From positions 1-54,534 of the forward strand of contig CAMVLT010000021.1 in assembly GCA_947168395.1 (NCBI GenBank): 54,534 nucleotides of DNA, given 5' to 3'. This DNA is from an uncultured Prevotellaceae bacterium. Lineage in GTDB: Bacteria; Bacteroidota; Bacteroidia; Bacteroidales; Bacteroidaceae. The translations under genes were made by a program, and so were the position numbers. A model generated the notes under the pieces. It did no database searches. It saw nothing but the letters and a program-made list of their open reading frames with translations, and was not told the origin of the DNA. Below are positions 1-8,236 of the stretch, one piece after another; the first letter of the stretch is position 1; every line of letters starts with the position of its first letter.

Positions 1-95
1 GGGAGAGCGGCTACCACAGCTACAGCACCTTCAGCACCGCCTTCAAGCAGCGCATGCACAAGAGCGTCACCGCCTGGATGCACGAAGAGGAATAA
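1..95 (+). CDS. C-terminal end of an AraC-family regulator (partial)
   Basis: The window opens inside a gene. The frame starting at base 3 reads 30 codons to a TAA at 93-95 and contains GYHSYSTFSTAFKQRMHKS. This is the typical end of the second helix-turn-helix of AraC/XylS activators (GYxSxSxFsraFKrxxGxsP). Such proteins bind DNA through two HTH motifs and often act on carbohydrate genes. The sensor part lies outside the window, so the ligand and target are unknown; the neighbouring kduI/kduD genes make sugar or uronate control possible, but this is inference. The stop is followed within 10 bases by a palindromic element ending in a T-run. Confidence 0.75.
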   Translation, partial: ESGYHSYSTFSTAFKQRMHKSVTAWMHEEE

Positions 96-103
96 CAAGC
101 GAA

Positions 104-202
104 AGCCCACCCAAGCCCTCCCAAAGGGAGGGATGTTTAAATAGAGGTTCCGGCAGCACATGTATATAAACATCCCCTCCTTTGGAGGGGCTTGGAGAGG
201 CT
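104..202. repeat. Palindromic double-hairpin element (copy A), probable terminator
   Basis: Two G/C-rich hairpins, CCCTCCC-AAA-GGGAGGG (116-132) and CCCCTCC-TTT-GGAGGGG (174-190), are themselves arranged as an inverted repeat with arms of about 36 bp (104-139 and 167-202). The right arm runs into TTTTTT, so it could end the AraC-family transcript. The same architecture recurs at 25826-25914. The rest of the 96-545 spacer holds a 22-bp tandem array, an inverted repeat, and no convincing gene. Confidence 0.85.
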
Positions 203-293
203 TTTTTAGGGTTTAGTATCCTGTTTGAGTGTTACCCTTAGTGTTTCCGGGTTGCAGGGTATGGTTTGGAGGGAGCGAGGGTAGGGGTTAGCA

Positions 294-381
294 CCGTTTG
301 CGTACGCTCAAACGACCGTTCGCGTAGGCTCAAACAACCGTTCTCGTATGCTCAAACAACCGTTCGCGTAGGCGCAAATAC
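294..381. repeat. 22-bp tandem repeat, four copies
   Basis: Four imperfect units start at 294, 316, 338 and 360, each beginning CCGTT and carrying a form of CGTAGGCTCAAA. The unit resembles the middle of the dispersed 45-bp element at 3889 and 23068, which has CGTTAGGCTCAAA. No reading frame uses it. Confidence 0.9.
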
Positions 382-466
382 AATTTCCTATTTTCTCTAT
401 GATGCCAAAAGGGGCACCTTAGAGGCACGTTAGGGGCACTTTTTTTTCTTTTTTCGTAAGAACACC

Positions 467-531
467 TAACCTCCTAACCTCTCAGAATGCCTTTCTACAA
501 AGGGGTTTCAGAGCATCAGGTTAGGAGGTTA
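467..531. repeat. 14-bp perfect inverted repeat after kduD
   Basis: TAACCTCCTAACCT at 467-480 is matched exactly by its reverse complement at 518-531, with 37 bp between. It lies 15 bases beyond the kduD stop. No T-run follows on the minus strand, so it is not a standard intrinsic terminator, though it may stabilise the kdu mRNA 3' end. Confidence 0.7.
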
Positions 532-545
532 CTTGTTTCGTGCAG

Positions 546-1349
546 TTACTTCGGCTGCTTGCCGATGTAGGCCAGGATGCCACCGTCGACGTAGAGCACA
601 TGGCCGTTGACAGCATCGGAGGCATGCGATGCGAGGAAGACGGCGGGACCACCCAGCTCTGACGGGTCGAGCCAGCGGCCAGCCGGGGTCTTGGCGCAGA
701 TGAACGAATCGAACGGATGGCGGCTGCCGTCCGGCTGACGCTCACGCAGCGGAGCAGTCTGCGGGGTAGCGATGTAGCCCGGGCCGATGCCGTTGCACTG
801 GATGTTGTACTCGCCGTACTCCGAGCAGATGTTGCGGGTGAGCATCTTCAGACCACCCTTGGCGGCAGCGTATGCGCTAACGGTCTCGCGGCCCAGTTCG
901 CTCATCATCGAGCAGATGTTGATGATTTTGCCCTCGCGGCGCTCCATCATTTCGGGGATGACGGCGCTGGAGCAGATGAACGGTCCGACGAGGTCGATGT
1001 CGATGACTTGCTGGAACTCCTCGCGCTTCATCTCGTGCATGGGTATGCGCTTGATGATGCCGGCGTTGTTCACCAGGATGTCAATCTGGCCCACCTCTTC
1101 GTGGATTTTGTTCACCAGTTCCTTGACTGCTCCCTCGTTAGTAACGTCGCAGACATAGCCCTTCACGTTGGTGATGCCAGCTTCCTTGTAGTTGGTCAAT
1201 CCGCGCTGCAGGGCAGCGTCGTTGATGTCGTTGAAGATGATGGTCTTGGCACCTGCGGCCACAAAAGCCTTGGCGATGTTGAAACCGATACCGTAAGATG
1301 CGCCGGTAATCCAGGCATTCTTACCCTCTAATGAAAACAAGTTATTCAT
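546..1349 (-). CDS. kduD: 2-deoxy-D-gluconate 3-dehydrogenase / gluconate 5-dehydrogenase-like SDR (KduD)
   Basis: A 267-residue short-chain dehydrogenase. The NAD(P)-binding motif TGASYGIG is at residues 15-22, NNAG at 94-97, and the catalytic Tyr160 and Lys164 are in YAAAK. In the uronate pathway KduD reduces 2,5-diketo-3-deoxygluconate to 2-keto-3-deoxygluconate, the step after KduI. The assignment to that substrate rests mainly on kduI directly upstream in the same direction (70-bp gap), because gluconate 5-dehydrogenases are very similar. It is a cytoplasmic enzyme and probably shares the kduI promoter. The gap between the genes holds a two-and-a-half copy AAGTTAT heptamer array. Confidence 0.88.
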   Translation of the reverse strand: MNNLFSLEGKNAWITGASYGIGFNIAKAFVAAGAKTIIFNDINDAALQRGLTNYKEAGITNVKGYVCDVTNEGAVKELVNKIHEEVGQIDILVNNAGIIKRIPMHEMKREEFQQVIDIDLVGPFICSSAVIPEMMERREGKIINICSMMSELGRETVSAYAAAKGGLKMLTRNICSEYGEYNIQCNGIGPGYIATPQTAPLRERQPDGSRHPFDSFICAKTPAGRWLDPSELGGPAVFLASHASDAVNGHVLYVDGGILAYIGKQPK

Positions 1350-1363
1350 TTAATTCAAATTTT

Positions 1364-1380
1364 AAGTTATAAGTTATAAG
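1364..1380. repeat. AAGTTAT heptamer array
   Basis: Two exact copies of AAGTTAT plus a partial third lie between kduI and kduD. This is one of several period-7 or period-8 arrays in spacers of this window. Confidence 0.6.
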
Positions 1381-1418
1381 AAATTAAAAAACTATATTGT
1401 ACTGAACACTTGGTCAGC

Positions 1419-2261
1419 TCAACGCAAATCGACGATTTGAGTGAAGTCCTGGTCGCCATAATCAAGGTTCTCGCCAGCCATGCCCCAGATGAAGGTGTAG
1501 TTGTGGGTGGCGGCGGCGCTGTGGATGCTCCATTCCGGCGAGAGCACGGCCTGCTCGTTGTGCATCCAGAGGTGGCGCGTCTCCTGCGGCTCGCCCATGA
1601 AGTGGCAGACGGCGTGGTCCTCTGGCAGTTCAAAGTAGAAGTAAGCCTCCATGCGGCGACTGTGCGTGTGGGCGGGCATGGTGTTCCACACCGAGCCGGT
1701 GGCCAGCTCCGTCATGCCCATCTGCAGCTGGCATGTAGGCAGCACCTGGTTGACCAGCATCTTGTTGATATTCCGCTCGTTCGACGTTTCCAGGCTACCC
1801 ATGCGGGCCACCACGGCATCGGCCTTTGTCACCTTGCGGCAGGGATAGCTGGCGTGAGCCGTAGCCGAGTTGAAGTAGAACTTGGCGGGCTGTGCGGCCT
1901 GCTGGCTGGCAAACACGACGTTACGGTCGCCGCGTCCGATATATAGCGCCTCTTTGTAACCAAGCTCGAAGACCTCATCGCCTACGGTAACACGGCCTGG
2001 GCCTCCTACGTTGTAGATGCCCACTTCGCGGCGGGTGGTGAAGAACGGGGCCTTCAGCGGGTCGATAGCCTCAAGCAGCAGTTCCTCGCCCACAGGCATG
2101 GCACCGCCCACCACCATGCGGTCGTACATAGAATAGACCATGTTCACCTCGTCGGCAGCAAAGATGCGCTCGACGAGGAAGTCACGGCGCAACCGAGCCG
2201 TGTCGTAGTGACGGGCGTCCTCAGGGTTGGTCGCGTAGCGTATTTCGTAGTTCGTTTTCAT
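1419..2261 (-). CDS. kduI: 5-keto-4-deoxyuronate isomerase KduI
   Basis: A 280-residue protein of normal length for KduI. The metal-binding signature HTHSRRMEAY (His198, His200, Glu205) and a later His near residue 247 match the zinc site of this cupin-fold family. KduI converts 5-keto-4-deoxyuronate (4-deoxy-L-threo-5-hexosulose uronate), released from unsaturated uronates made by pectin or glycosaminoglycan lyases, to 2,5-diketo-3-deoxygluconate, which KduD then reduces. It is the first gene of a two-gene operon with a near-consensus Bacteroidetes promoter 22-52 bases upstream of the ATG. No lyase or SusCD pair lies in the window, so the polysaccharide source is unknown. Confidence 0.95.
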   Translation of the reverse strand: MKTNYEIRYATNPEDARHYDTARLRRDFLVERIFAADEVNMVYSMYDRMVVGGAMPVGEELLLEAIDPLKAPFFTTRREVGIYNVGGPGRVTVGDEVFELGYKEALYIGRGDRNVVFASQQAAQPAKFYFNSATAHASYPCRKVTKADAVVARMGSLETSNERNINKMLVNQVLPTCQLQMGMTELATGSVWNTMPAHTHSRRMEAYFYFELPEDHAVCHFMGEPQETRHLWMHNEQAVLSPEWSIHSAAATHNYTFIWGMAGENLDYGDQDFTQIVDLR

Positions 2262-2283
2262 AAACGTTTTGATTAGTTTTGTG

Positions 2284-2314
2284 CAAAGGTAGCAATTATA
2301 ATACGGATGACAAA
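2284..2314 (-). promoter_or_regulatory. kduI promoter
   Basis: On the minus strand TTTG (2311-2314), 19 bp, then TACCTTTG (2284-2291) fits the Bacteroidetes -33/-7 consensus. Transcription should start near 2277, giving a leader of about 16 nt. Confidence 0.8.
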
Positions 2315-2430
2315 ATCTGAAAACTTAAAAATTACAAAACCATTTGGATTATTTCTTTATTCCTTTGGATAATCCTTATACAGCGTTAGCGAAAATATGG
2401 CTTACTTTGCACCCAAAAACCGTTATAGCT

Positions 2431-3879
2431 ATGTTCAGACTCCACTTTCGCCTACTGTTGCTCTCGGCCTTGTCGGGCGTTGTCTTGCTGGGTAATGCCC
2501 AGCGGCGGGCACTTGTTCACATGAATAACCTGTCAGCCCACTGGGAGTTTCCGGTGGTGACCGACAGCATCGACGAGATATCCTTGAGTGACGGGCCAGA
2601 CGACTTGTTGTTCCACCTCCACAACGGCGTGACCGTGCCCTTCAGCGTCGAGCACCTCGACAGCCTCACCTTCGGCGAGGAGCCGGCGGTCGAGACCAAG
2701 GACCCCTACCAGGTGTTCCAGCTCTACATCACCACCAACGACGGCTCGGACGTCACCTCACGCGACTACTACACCGACTGCCACCTGTCGCTCAATGCGC
2801 GCGGCTCGTTCACCAGTTTCTCGGCCAATGCCCAGATTAGGGGGCGCGGCAACAGCTCGTTCCTGTGGTACGACAAGAAGCCCTACCGCATCAAGCTGGC
2901 CGACAAGCACAAGATGCTGGGCTTAAACAAGGCCCGGAGTTGGGTGCTGTTAGCCAACTACCGCGACGTGACCGACCTGATGAACACCTTTGCGTTCGAG
3001 ATGGGCCGCTACATGGGACTGCCCTACACCAACCACACCCGCTACGTTGAGCTGTTCCTGAATGGCGACTACAAGGGCCTCTACCAGCTGACGGAGCAGG
3101 TGCAGCAGAACAAGAACCGGGTGGCCGTCAGCGAGGAGCGCGGCATACTCATCGCACTCGACGTGGACGACGGCCCCACGGAGCGTCCCTACGCCGGCGA
3201 CAACTTCACGTCGAAGGTCTATCGTATGCCCGTCTGCGTGAAGTATCCCGACGACGAGCGCTTCACCCATCACACCGTTGACTCTGTGCGCACGGAGCTG
3301 GCAAAGCTGGAGCAGGCCATCAAGAGTAAGGATTATGCCCGCGTAGAACAGCTGCTCGACGTGCCGTCGTTCATCAAGTATCTGCTCATCCAGGAGTTCG
3401 TCTACAACGTCGAGCTGTCCGCCCCCCGCTCCATCTATATGCACAAGGACGGCGACGGCCCGTGGGTGATGGGGCCGCTCTGGGACTTCGACGCGGGCTA
3501 CGACTTCGACTGGGCCACGATGACCACCGGCCACACCTACTTCAGCGACTTCCGCGAGACGGTGATGGGTACTAACCCCCTGAGGCGCAACGGCCAGTAC
3601 GGCTACGTTCCCCAGTTCTTCACCGACCTCTTCGGCTGCCGCGAGTTCGTCGAGCAGTACAAGGCGCAGTGGGCTGCGGTGAAGGACGACATCGTCGGTC
3701 ACGCCTGGGCCGAGTGCATGAAGTACGTCGAGCGTCTGCGCAGCGACGGCGCCATCGACCGCGAGGCTGCCCGCTGGCCCATTCGTGGCAAGAGCTTCGA
3801 GACGGAGCTGGAGAAGATGCACCGCTGGCTCGAAAACCGCCGCGTCCACATCACCTATCTCGTACAGAACATTCCGTGA
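2431..3879 (+). CDS. Secreted CotH-like protein
   Basis: A 482-residue product when started at the ATG at 2431, chosen because the next residues (MFRLHFRLLLLSALSGVVLLGNAQ) form a clean signal peptide; an in-frame ATG at 2344 would add 29 non-signal residues. The CotH kinase-like region carries QIRGRGNSS, a KKPYRIKL segment, LLANYRD and GPLWDFDAGYD, as in bacterial spore-coat kinase CotH and its many Bacteroidetes homologues. CotH itself phosphorylates coat proteins; the substrate of secreted Bacteroidetes members is unknown. The region after the signal peptide, up to about residue 80, resembles the short preamble (DSIDEISL, HLDSLTF) common in Prevotella surface proteins. The gene stands alone, and a 45-bp dispersed element begins 9 nt after its stop. 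Confidence 0.85.
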   Translation: MFRLHFRLLLLSALSGVVLLGNAQRRALVHMNNLSAHWEFPVVTDSIDEISLSDGPDDLLFHLHNGVTVPFSVEHLDSLTFGEEPAVETKDPYQVFQLYITTNDGSDVTSRDYYTDCHLSLNARGSFTSFSANAQIRGRGNSSFLWYDKKPYRIKLADKHKMLGLNKARSWVLLANYRDVTDLMNTFAFEMGRYMGLPYTNHTRYVELFLNGDYKGLYQLTEQVQQNKNRVAVSEERGILIALDVDDGPTERPYAGDNFTSKVYRMPVCVKYPDDERFTHHTVDSVRTELAKLEQAIKSKDYARVEQLLDVPSFIKYLLIQEFVYNVELSAPRSIYMHKDGDGPWVMGPLWDFDAGYDFDWATMTTGHTYFSDFRETVMGTNPLRRNGQYGYVPQFFTDLFGCREFVEQYKAQWAAVKDDIVGHAWAECMKYVERLRSDGAIDREAARWPIRGKSFETELEKMHRWLENRRVHITYLVQNIP

Positions 3880-3888
3880 GCTTGTTTT

Positions 3889-4017
3889 AACCCAAATCGG
3901 TCGTTAGGCTCAAAAGGACCCTAAATCTGCCTTAAATCTTACACAAATAGGAGAATCCGAAAAGATTTCTGTAAGATTTTGTGTAGATTTAGGGTCCAAT
4001 GACCTTTCTGGGATAAA
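3889..4017 (+). repeat. 45-bp dispersed 3'-end element, copy 1, split by an 80-bp insert
   Basis: The 32-bp left part (3889-3920, starting AACCCAAATCGGTCGTTAGG and ending GGACC) and the right part GACCTTTCTGGGATAAA (4001-4017) match the uninterrupted copy at 23068-23112. The insert 3921-4000 is flanked by GACC on both sides. It carries an inverted repeat whose arms GGACCCTAAATCT (3916-3928) and AGATTTAGGGTCC (3985-3997) overlap the left GACC. The uninterrupted form can fold as CCCA/TGGG and GGTC/GACC stems around a symmetric internal loop. Confidence 0.85.
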
Positions 4018-4019
4018 GA

Positions 4020-4049
4020 AAAGCGCTGGGCCAGCAGGCTCAGCGCTTT
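4020..4049 (-). terminator. Hairpin terminator for the gene at 4072
   Basis: AAAGCGCTG (4020-4028) pairs with CAGCGCTTT (4041-4049), and the GGCC/GGCT core extends the stem. On the minus strand the stem is followed by TTTTCTTTA. It lies 22 bases past the stop of the 814-residue protein gene. Confidence 0.8.
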
Positions 4050-4071
4050 CCTCTATGTCGAAGTCTTCAGT

Positions 4072-6516
4072 TTACTTCACTATTCTCTTCTGTCCGTTCA
4101 CGATGTAGAGTCCGCGTGCGGGCTTCCGAACCTCGCGTCCGCTCAGGTCGTAGATTTTGCCGTCGGCCTTGTCGGCGGTGCTGGCGACGTTGCCGATGCC
4201 GGTATCGTAGGCTTCGGCGCTGACGAACTTCACGTTGAAGACGTACTGGCGGTTGTCAATCTGGTAGCAGAACTGGGTGCTCAGACGGAAGTCCTCGGCT
4301 ATCTGCTCCTCGCTCCAGGCAGTCACTACCACGTCGTCGCCCTCCTTGGTGATGTTGAACGACACGACGGGTGTCACCTGGTCGAAGAATCCGTCCTTGT
4401 TGAAGGCCAGACCGTCCTCGCTGAGCATCCCCTCGGTGTAGAGGCCCGACTCCATCATGCCGCAGAGGTATTCGCCCTCCAGCAGCTGGTCAACGCTGAC
4501 GCCGAGTGAGTCGGCGGCGGCCTTCAGGCTGATGACGGCCTTGACTTCGTTCATGCTGACGGGCAGCGTGATGTCCTCAGAGCCGACTTTCTCGAAGGCA
4601 ATGACCTCGTCGACGATGTTGTAGGTGAAGTTGAAGGTCACCATCTTAGCCGTAGCCTCGTTGACGAAGAAGAGCTTGGTCTTGTAGGTCTCGCCGGCCT
4701 GGCAGCGTTCGGGATACTGCATCATGGTGAACATGCCCTTGGTGGCGCCGCCGGCCGAGATGCCGAAGCGAGAGTTACTATTGGCCCAAGCAGTACTTCT
4801 GCCGTCCGGGTCAAGCCAGAAGCCCGGAGCCTCGGTGATGGTGTAGCTCTTGGTATATTTGTCGTTGCCCTCCAGTTCCTTGCCTTCCTCGTCGAGTTGC
4901 GACATGCCATAGACCACGTAGTCGTCGGTGCCGAGGGTCTCGGTAATGAAGTCAACGGGAATCTCGATGCCCTCGGTCCATTCGTAGCCCGAAGGCTGCT
5001 GGTTGAAGATGATGGAGCGCTGGGCGATGCTCTCGAAGGCTCCGTCGATGACAGCCGGCTCCACGATGCGGAGGTTGACGGTGTACTGGTAGTATTTGAG
5101 TCCGGCCATGAAGTAGAGGCTGAAGGTTGACTCGTCGCCCACGTGCATGTGGTCAGGATACTGGCCCAGTTTCATCTCCGAGTAGTCGCCCTCGGTGTAA
5201 GGCTCGACGAAGTACATGGCACTCTCGCCCCATGAGCAGACGTAGCCGTCGATGTTGAACCAGAAGCCGCCGACGTTGGCCGTGCTGTTGCCGAAGTCGA
5301 TGTCCGACTGCAGGGCAGCCATCTTGATGTCGGCCACCTCGCAACCCAGTGCGGCAGCGATGGCCTCCATGTCGGGACGCAGCGCCTTGGTATCGTTATA
5401 TCCGCCGGGAATGGTCTCGACGGTGATGCTCTCCTCGCCCACCTTGGTGCAGTCCTCCAGCGTGACGGCATCTTCGTCGTACAGGCAGTTGAAGTTGACA
5501 CGGAGGCGGTAAGCCTTGTCACCATATATAATATATAGGTTGACGAAGAACTTCTCCAAGCCCTTCAGGTTGCCGGGGTACTGGCCCAGGTTGCAGGTAA
5601 TCACGCCGTTCTCGGCATCGTAGGCAAATGCCTCCATGTAGAAGAAGCAGCCGCCGCCGTAGTTGGCAGCCGAGCACTCGCCCGTAGCCTCGCCGTCGAC
5701 GCGGATGTCGGTGACCCAGAAGCCGGGTGCGCCAGCCGTTGACTTGTTGGTGACGGAGTCGCGCTTGTTGACGTTCTCGGTGTCGAACTCTGTGCAGTAG
5801 AGCAGTTCGCCGAGGTAGTTGGCCAGCACGCTGCTGCTGATGCCAAGTTTCTCGAGGATGTCGGGCACGGCAATCTCCACGGCATCGGCGGTATAGTCGC
5901 CACGCGGATACTGCTCGACGGTCACCTCGGCCTCGCCCACGACGTTCAGGTCAGCCTCCTTCAGGGCAGCAGGCTCGGGAATGTCCACCTGCTCAGCGCC
6001 AGTGACGGTGAAATCGATGGTGAAGGTAGCCGTCTTGCCGCCATACTGCAGCGCGAATTTCAGCTCCTTCTGGTACACGCCGTACTTCAGGGCATCGGGC
6101 ATCATGCCGATGTTGATGCTGAACGTGCCGGCCTCGCTGTCCCATACCGGGTTGCAGTAGTAGGCACCGTCGGGATAGCCTATGATTTCGGCATCCTCGC
6201 CAATCCAGAAGCCCTTCTCACCACCGGTGGTGTAGCCGTCCGACCATGTGTCGGGAGCCGAGGGGGCAGCATAGAAGAACATGTTGGGGTCGGTGCTGCC
6301 TTCAGCCATCCATGAGTCGAGCGCCGCCAGCAGGGTGGCACCGTCGGTGCCGAGAGCCTCGGCCACCTCATTGATGTCAAACGTTGCGGGAACAAATCCC
6401 CAGTCGCTTCTTGGCGTCTGTTCCACCTTGGCGGTGAACTGTGCGCTGGCCGTCAGGCTGGTCAGCAACCATACTGCTGCGAAGAGCAGGCTTTTGAAGT
6501 AATTGTTTTTCATCAT
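4072..6516 (-). CDS. Secreted DUF4859-like five-repeat protein with sorting-like tail
   Basis: An 814-residue exported protein with a signal peptide (MMKNNYFKSLLFAAVWLLTSLTASAQ). The mature part is about five divergent repeats of 130-160 residues, beginning near residues 27, 193, 368, 520 and 665. Most carry a 'PRGDY/PRSDW' start, a 'LG...L' helix, a GFW segment and a beta-rich end, as in DUF4859 domains of Bacteroidetes surface proteins. The last residues (YDLSGREVRKPARGLYIVNG then KRIVK) match the short C-terminal tail of many Prevotella secreted proteins and resemble the end of type IX secretion sorting domains. Function is unknown; adhesion or glycan binding is a guess. It is a single-gene transcript with its own promoter and terminator. 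Confidence 0.8.
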   Translation of the reverse strand: MMKNNYFKSLLFAAVWLLTSLTASAQFTAKVEQTPRSDWGFVPATFDINEVAEALGTDGATLLAALDSWMAEGSTDPNMFFYAAPSAPDTWSDGYTTGGEKGFWIGEDAEIIGYPDGAYYCNPVWDSEAGTFSINIGMMPDALKYGVYQKELKFALQYGGKTATFTIDFTVTGAEQVDIPEPAALKEADLNVVGEAEVTVEQYPRGDYTADAVEIAVPDILEKLGISSSVLANYLGELLYCTEFDTENVNKRDSVTNKSTAGAPGFWVTDIRVDGEATGECSAANYGGGCFFYMEAFAYDAENGVITCNLGQYPGNLKGLEKFFVNLYIIYGDKAYRLRVNFNCLYDEDAVTLEDCTKVGEESITVETIPGGYNDTKALRPDMEAIAAALGCEVADIKMAALQSDIDFGNSTANVGGFWFNIDGYVCSWGESAMYFVEPYTEGDYSEMKLGQYPDHMHVGDESTFSLYFMAGLKYYQYTVNLRIVEPAVIDGAFESIAQRSIIFNQQPSGYEWTEGIEIPVDFITETLGTDDYVVYGMSQLDEEGKELEGNDKYTKSYTITEAPGFWLDPDGRSTAWANSNSRFGISAGGATKGMFTMMQYPERCQAGETYKTKLFFVNEATAKMVTFNFTYNIVDEVIAFEKVGSEDITLPVSMNEVKAVISLKAAADSLGVSVDQLLEGEYLCGMMESGLYTEGMLSEDGLAFNKDGFFDQVTPVVSFNITKEGDDVVVTAWSEEQIAEDFRLSTQFCYQIDNRQYVFNVKFVSAEAYDTGIGNVASTADKADGKIYDLSGREVRKPARGLYIVNGQKRIVK

Positions 6517-6575
6517 ACGTTGTAAGTTTTTTAGTTATAAATAAAAGATGTTTGCTTTGCGCAGGAATTTGTGGG

Positions 6576-6607
6576 CAAAGATAGCAATAAAAAGCGTACG
6601 GTGCAAA
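6576..6607 (-). promoter_or_regulatory. Promoter of the DUF4859-like gene
   Basis: Minus-strand TTTG (6604-6607), 20 bp, TATCTTTG (6576-6583). The -33 box sits just beyond the terminator of the upstream operon (6615-6638), so the two transcripts are tightly packed. Confidence 0.8.
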
Positions 6608-6614
6608 TAAAAAC

Positions 6615-6638
6615 GTCCAAACCATCGGGGGTTTGGAC
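6615..6638 (-). terminator. Terminator of the 8237/6665 operon
   Basis: GTCCAAACC (6615-6623) and GGTTTGGAC (6630-6638) form a 9-bp perfect stem with a 6-base loop. On the minus strand GTTTTTATTTG follows. Confidence 0.85.
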
Positions 6639-6664
6639 GATTTTCTTACTGTTTTAGATAGAAT

Positions 6665-8221
6665 TTACAACGGCTTGGTCTCCTCGAACCTCACCTGATA
6701 GGGCCATTGCTCCTCGTTCTGTGCCCAGTCGCTGCTGGCCTTGCCGCTGGTCCAGGGGTGGGGCCAGTGCTGGGTGGGGGCTCCCATGACGACGAAGAAC
6801 AGTCGGGTGCAGCCCTCGGGGACGGTCAGTTCGGCAGTACCCTCGCGGTCGGCCTTGACGTCGCCGTAGAGCCGGGTGCCGTCGCTCGTCATGGCTACGA
6901 AGGCATAGCGCCAGCCTGCCCTTGCGGGGTAGACGTAGTGGTAGCCCTCGGCATCGGTCAGTCCCGTGAAGTGAGCCCTGACGGTGGTGCCCGCCGCCGG
7001 TCGGCGCATATTGGTAATGTGGTAGCCGTAGTTCTGGATGCAGGTAGCGGGGCTGGTGGTGTAGATGTTCTGCTGGGCGTCGGCCACGCGGAGCCGGTTC
7101 TTGTGCTGGCCTATGCGGTGCTTGGCACGTTCGCGCACGCCGTCGATGTCCCAGGTGGCCATGCGCATGTAGCCCTCCATCAGTTCGTCGCAGAACTGAG
7201 CCTGCGTCAGCTTGTTCATGCGGATGTAGGTCTGGACGGGGTCCTCGTACTGCCGGGTTTCACGCCACATGCGGCCTATGAAGTCGCGTCCGTACTTCAT
7301 GGCCCACCAGTCGTGTATGTAGCAGCAGGCGTAGCGCCAGTCGTCGTGCAGCAGGTTCAGGTGGTGCTTGTCAAGGTGCTGCTCGAAGTATTCGCCGTCG
7401 GTGAACTGCCGTTCGGGGAATATCTGGTAGGCCTGCCAGTCGGCGCAGCTCTCCCACCAGCTGCAGTCGTTGCCGCCGCCCCATCCCCAGCGCCAGCCGT
7501 GGGTGGTACCCAAGTCGGCCGATACCAGGTACTGGAACGTGTGGCCCACCTCGTGGGCTACGGTATGGCCGCCACGGGCGTTGGCCGCCCAGGGGTTGAA
7601 GTGGCCGATGCCCGTCTGGCTCCATGTGCCGTTGGCCTCCTGTCCGTCGGTACCCGATGCGTCGGCACGCCATTCCGACTGGTAGGGTATATAGAGTTGA
7701 ACCTTGTAGCGGTCGGTAGTCGACTTGCCAGGCACGACGAAGCCGAGGTCGTTGACGTAGACGTCCCAGCAGCGCTCGGCTATGTCGAGCACGTTGTAGG
7801 CATTGGCCACGTCGCTGCCGCCGGGATGCTTGATGCGGGTGGGGTCGCTGCCGAAGCGCACGTCCCAGAACACGGCGAAGTGCTCGCTCTCCACAGAGTG
7901 GGCGAAGTTGTAACCCTGCGTGGCCTTCTGGTTCTCGTAGTTGGTGTCGTTGTAGGTATAGGGCTTCAGCAGGTAGCGGCCAGGGTTGGTGAACATGACG
8001 GTGGCCTTGTCGGGTGTCACGGTCAGCGTCTTGGCCCCTGTAGGCGAGAAGAGCCTGAGCTGGGAACTCTTCACCTCGATGGAGTCGACGTTGGTAATGT
8101 CCTGTTCGACGTTACGCTGAAAGCGGTTGTCATAGCGTACCCAGAGCGTGTCCTGAGCCTGTATGCCGCAGCAGGGCATGAGCAGCGCGAAGTAAAGCAG
8201 TATGGTATGTCTTTTCATCAT
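6665..8221 (-). CDS. Secreted DUF6055-like zinc metallopeptidase
   Basis: A 518-residue protein with a signal peptide ending near residue 22 (CCGIQAQ). HEVGHTFQY at residues 223-231 is the HExxH zinc site, and WWESCADW (Glu257) is a likely third ligand about 30 residues on, as in gluzincin-like DUF6055 proteins. Segments such as SEHFAVFWD and WDVYVNDLGF also fit that family. It has no sorting-like tail, unlike its operon partner, whose stop is only 15 bases upstream. Substrate unknown; a secreted or surface protease acting on protein or glycoprotein is likely. The long open frame on the opposite strand is a shadow of its G/C-rich third positions. Confidence 0.8.
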   Translation of the reverse strand: MMKRHTILLYFALLMPCCGIQAQDTLWVRYDNRFQRNVEQDITNVDSIEVKSSQLRLFSPTGAKTLTVTPDKATVMFTNPGRYLLKPYTYNDTNYENQKATQGYNFAHSVESEHFAVFWDVRFGSDPTRIKHPGGSDVANAYNVLDIAERCWDVYVNDLGFVVPGKSTTDRYKVQLYIPYQSEWRADASGTDGQEANGTWSQTGIGHFNPWAANARGGHTVAHEVGHTFQYLVSADLGTTHGWRWGWGGGNDCSWWESCADWQAYQIFPERQFTDGEYFEQHLDKHHLNLLHDDWRYACCYIHDWWAMKYGRDFIGRMWRETRQYEDPVQTYIRMNKLTQAQFCDELMEGYMRMATWDIDGVRERAKHRIGQHKNRLRVADAQQNIYTTSPATCIQNYGYHITNMRRPAAGTTVRAHFTGLTDAEGYHYVYPARAGWRYAFVAMTSDGTRLYGDVKADREGTAELTVPEGCTRLFFVVMGAPTQHWPHPWTSGKASSDWAQNEEQWPYQVRFEETKPL

Positions 8222-8236
8222 TATGTTCCTCCTCCT

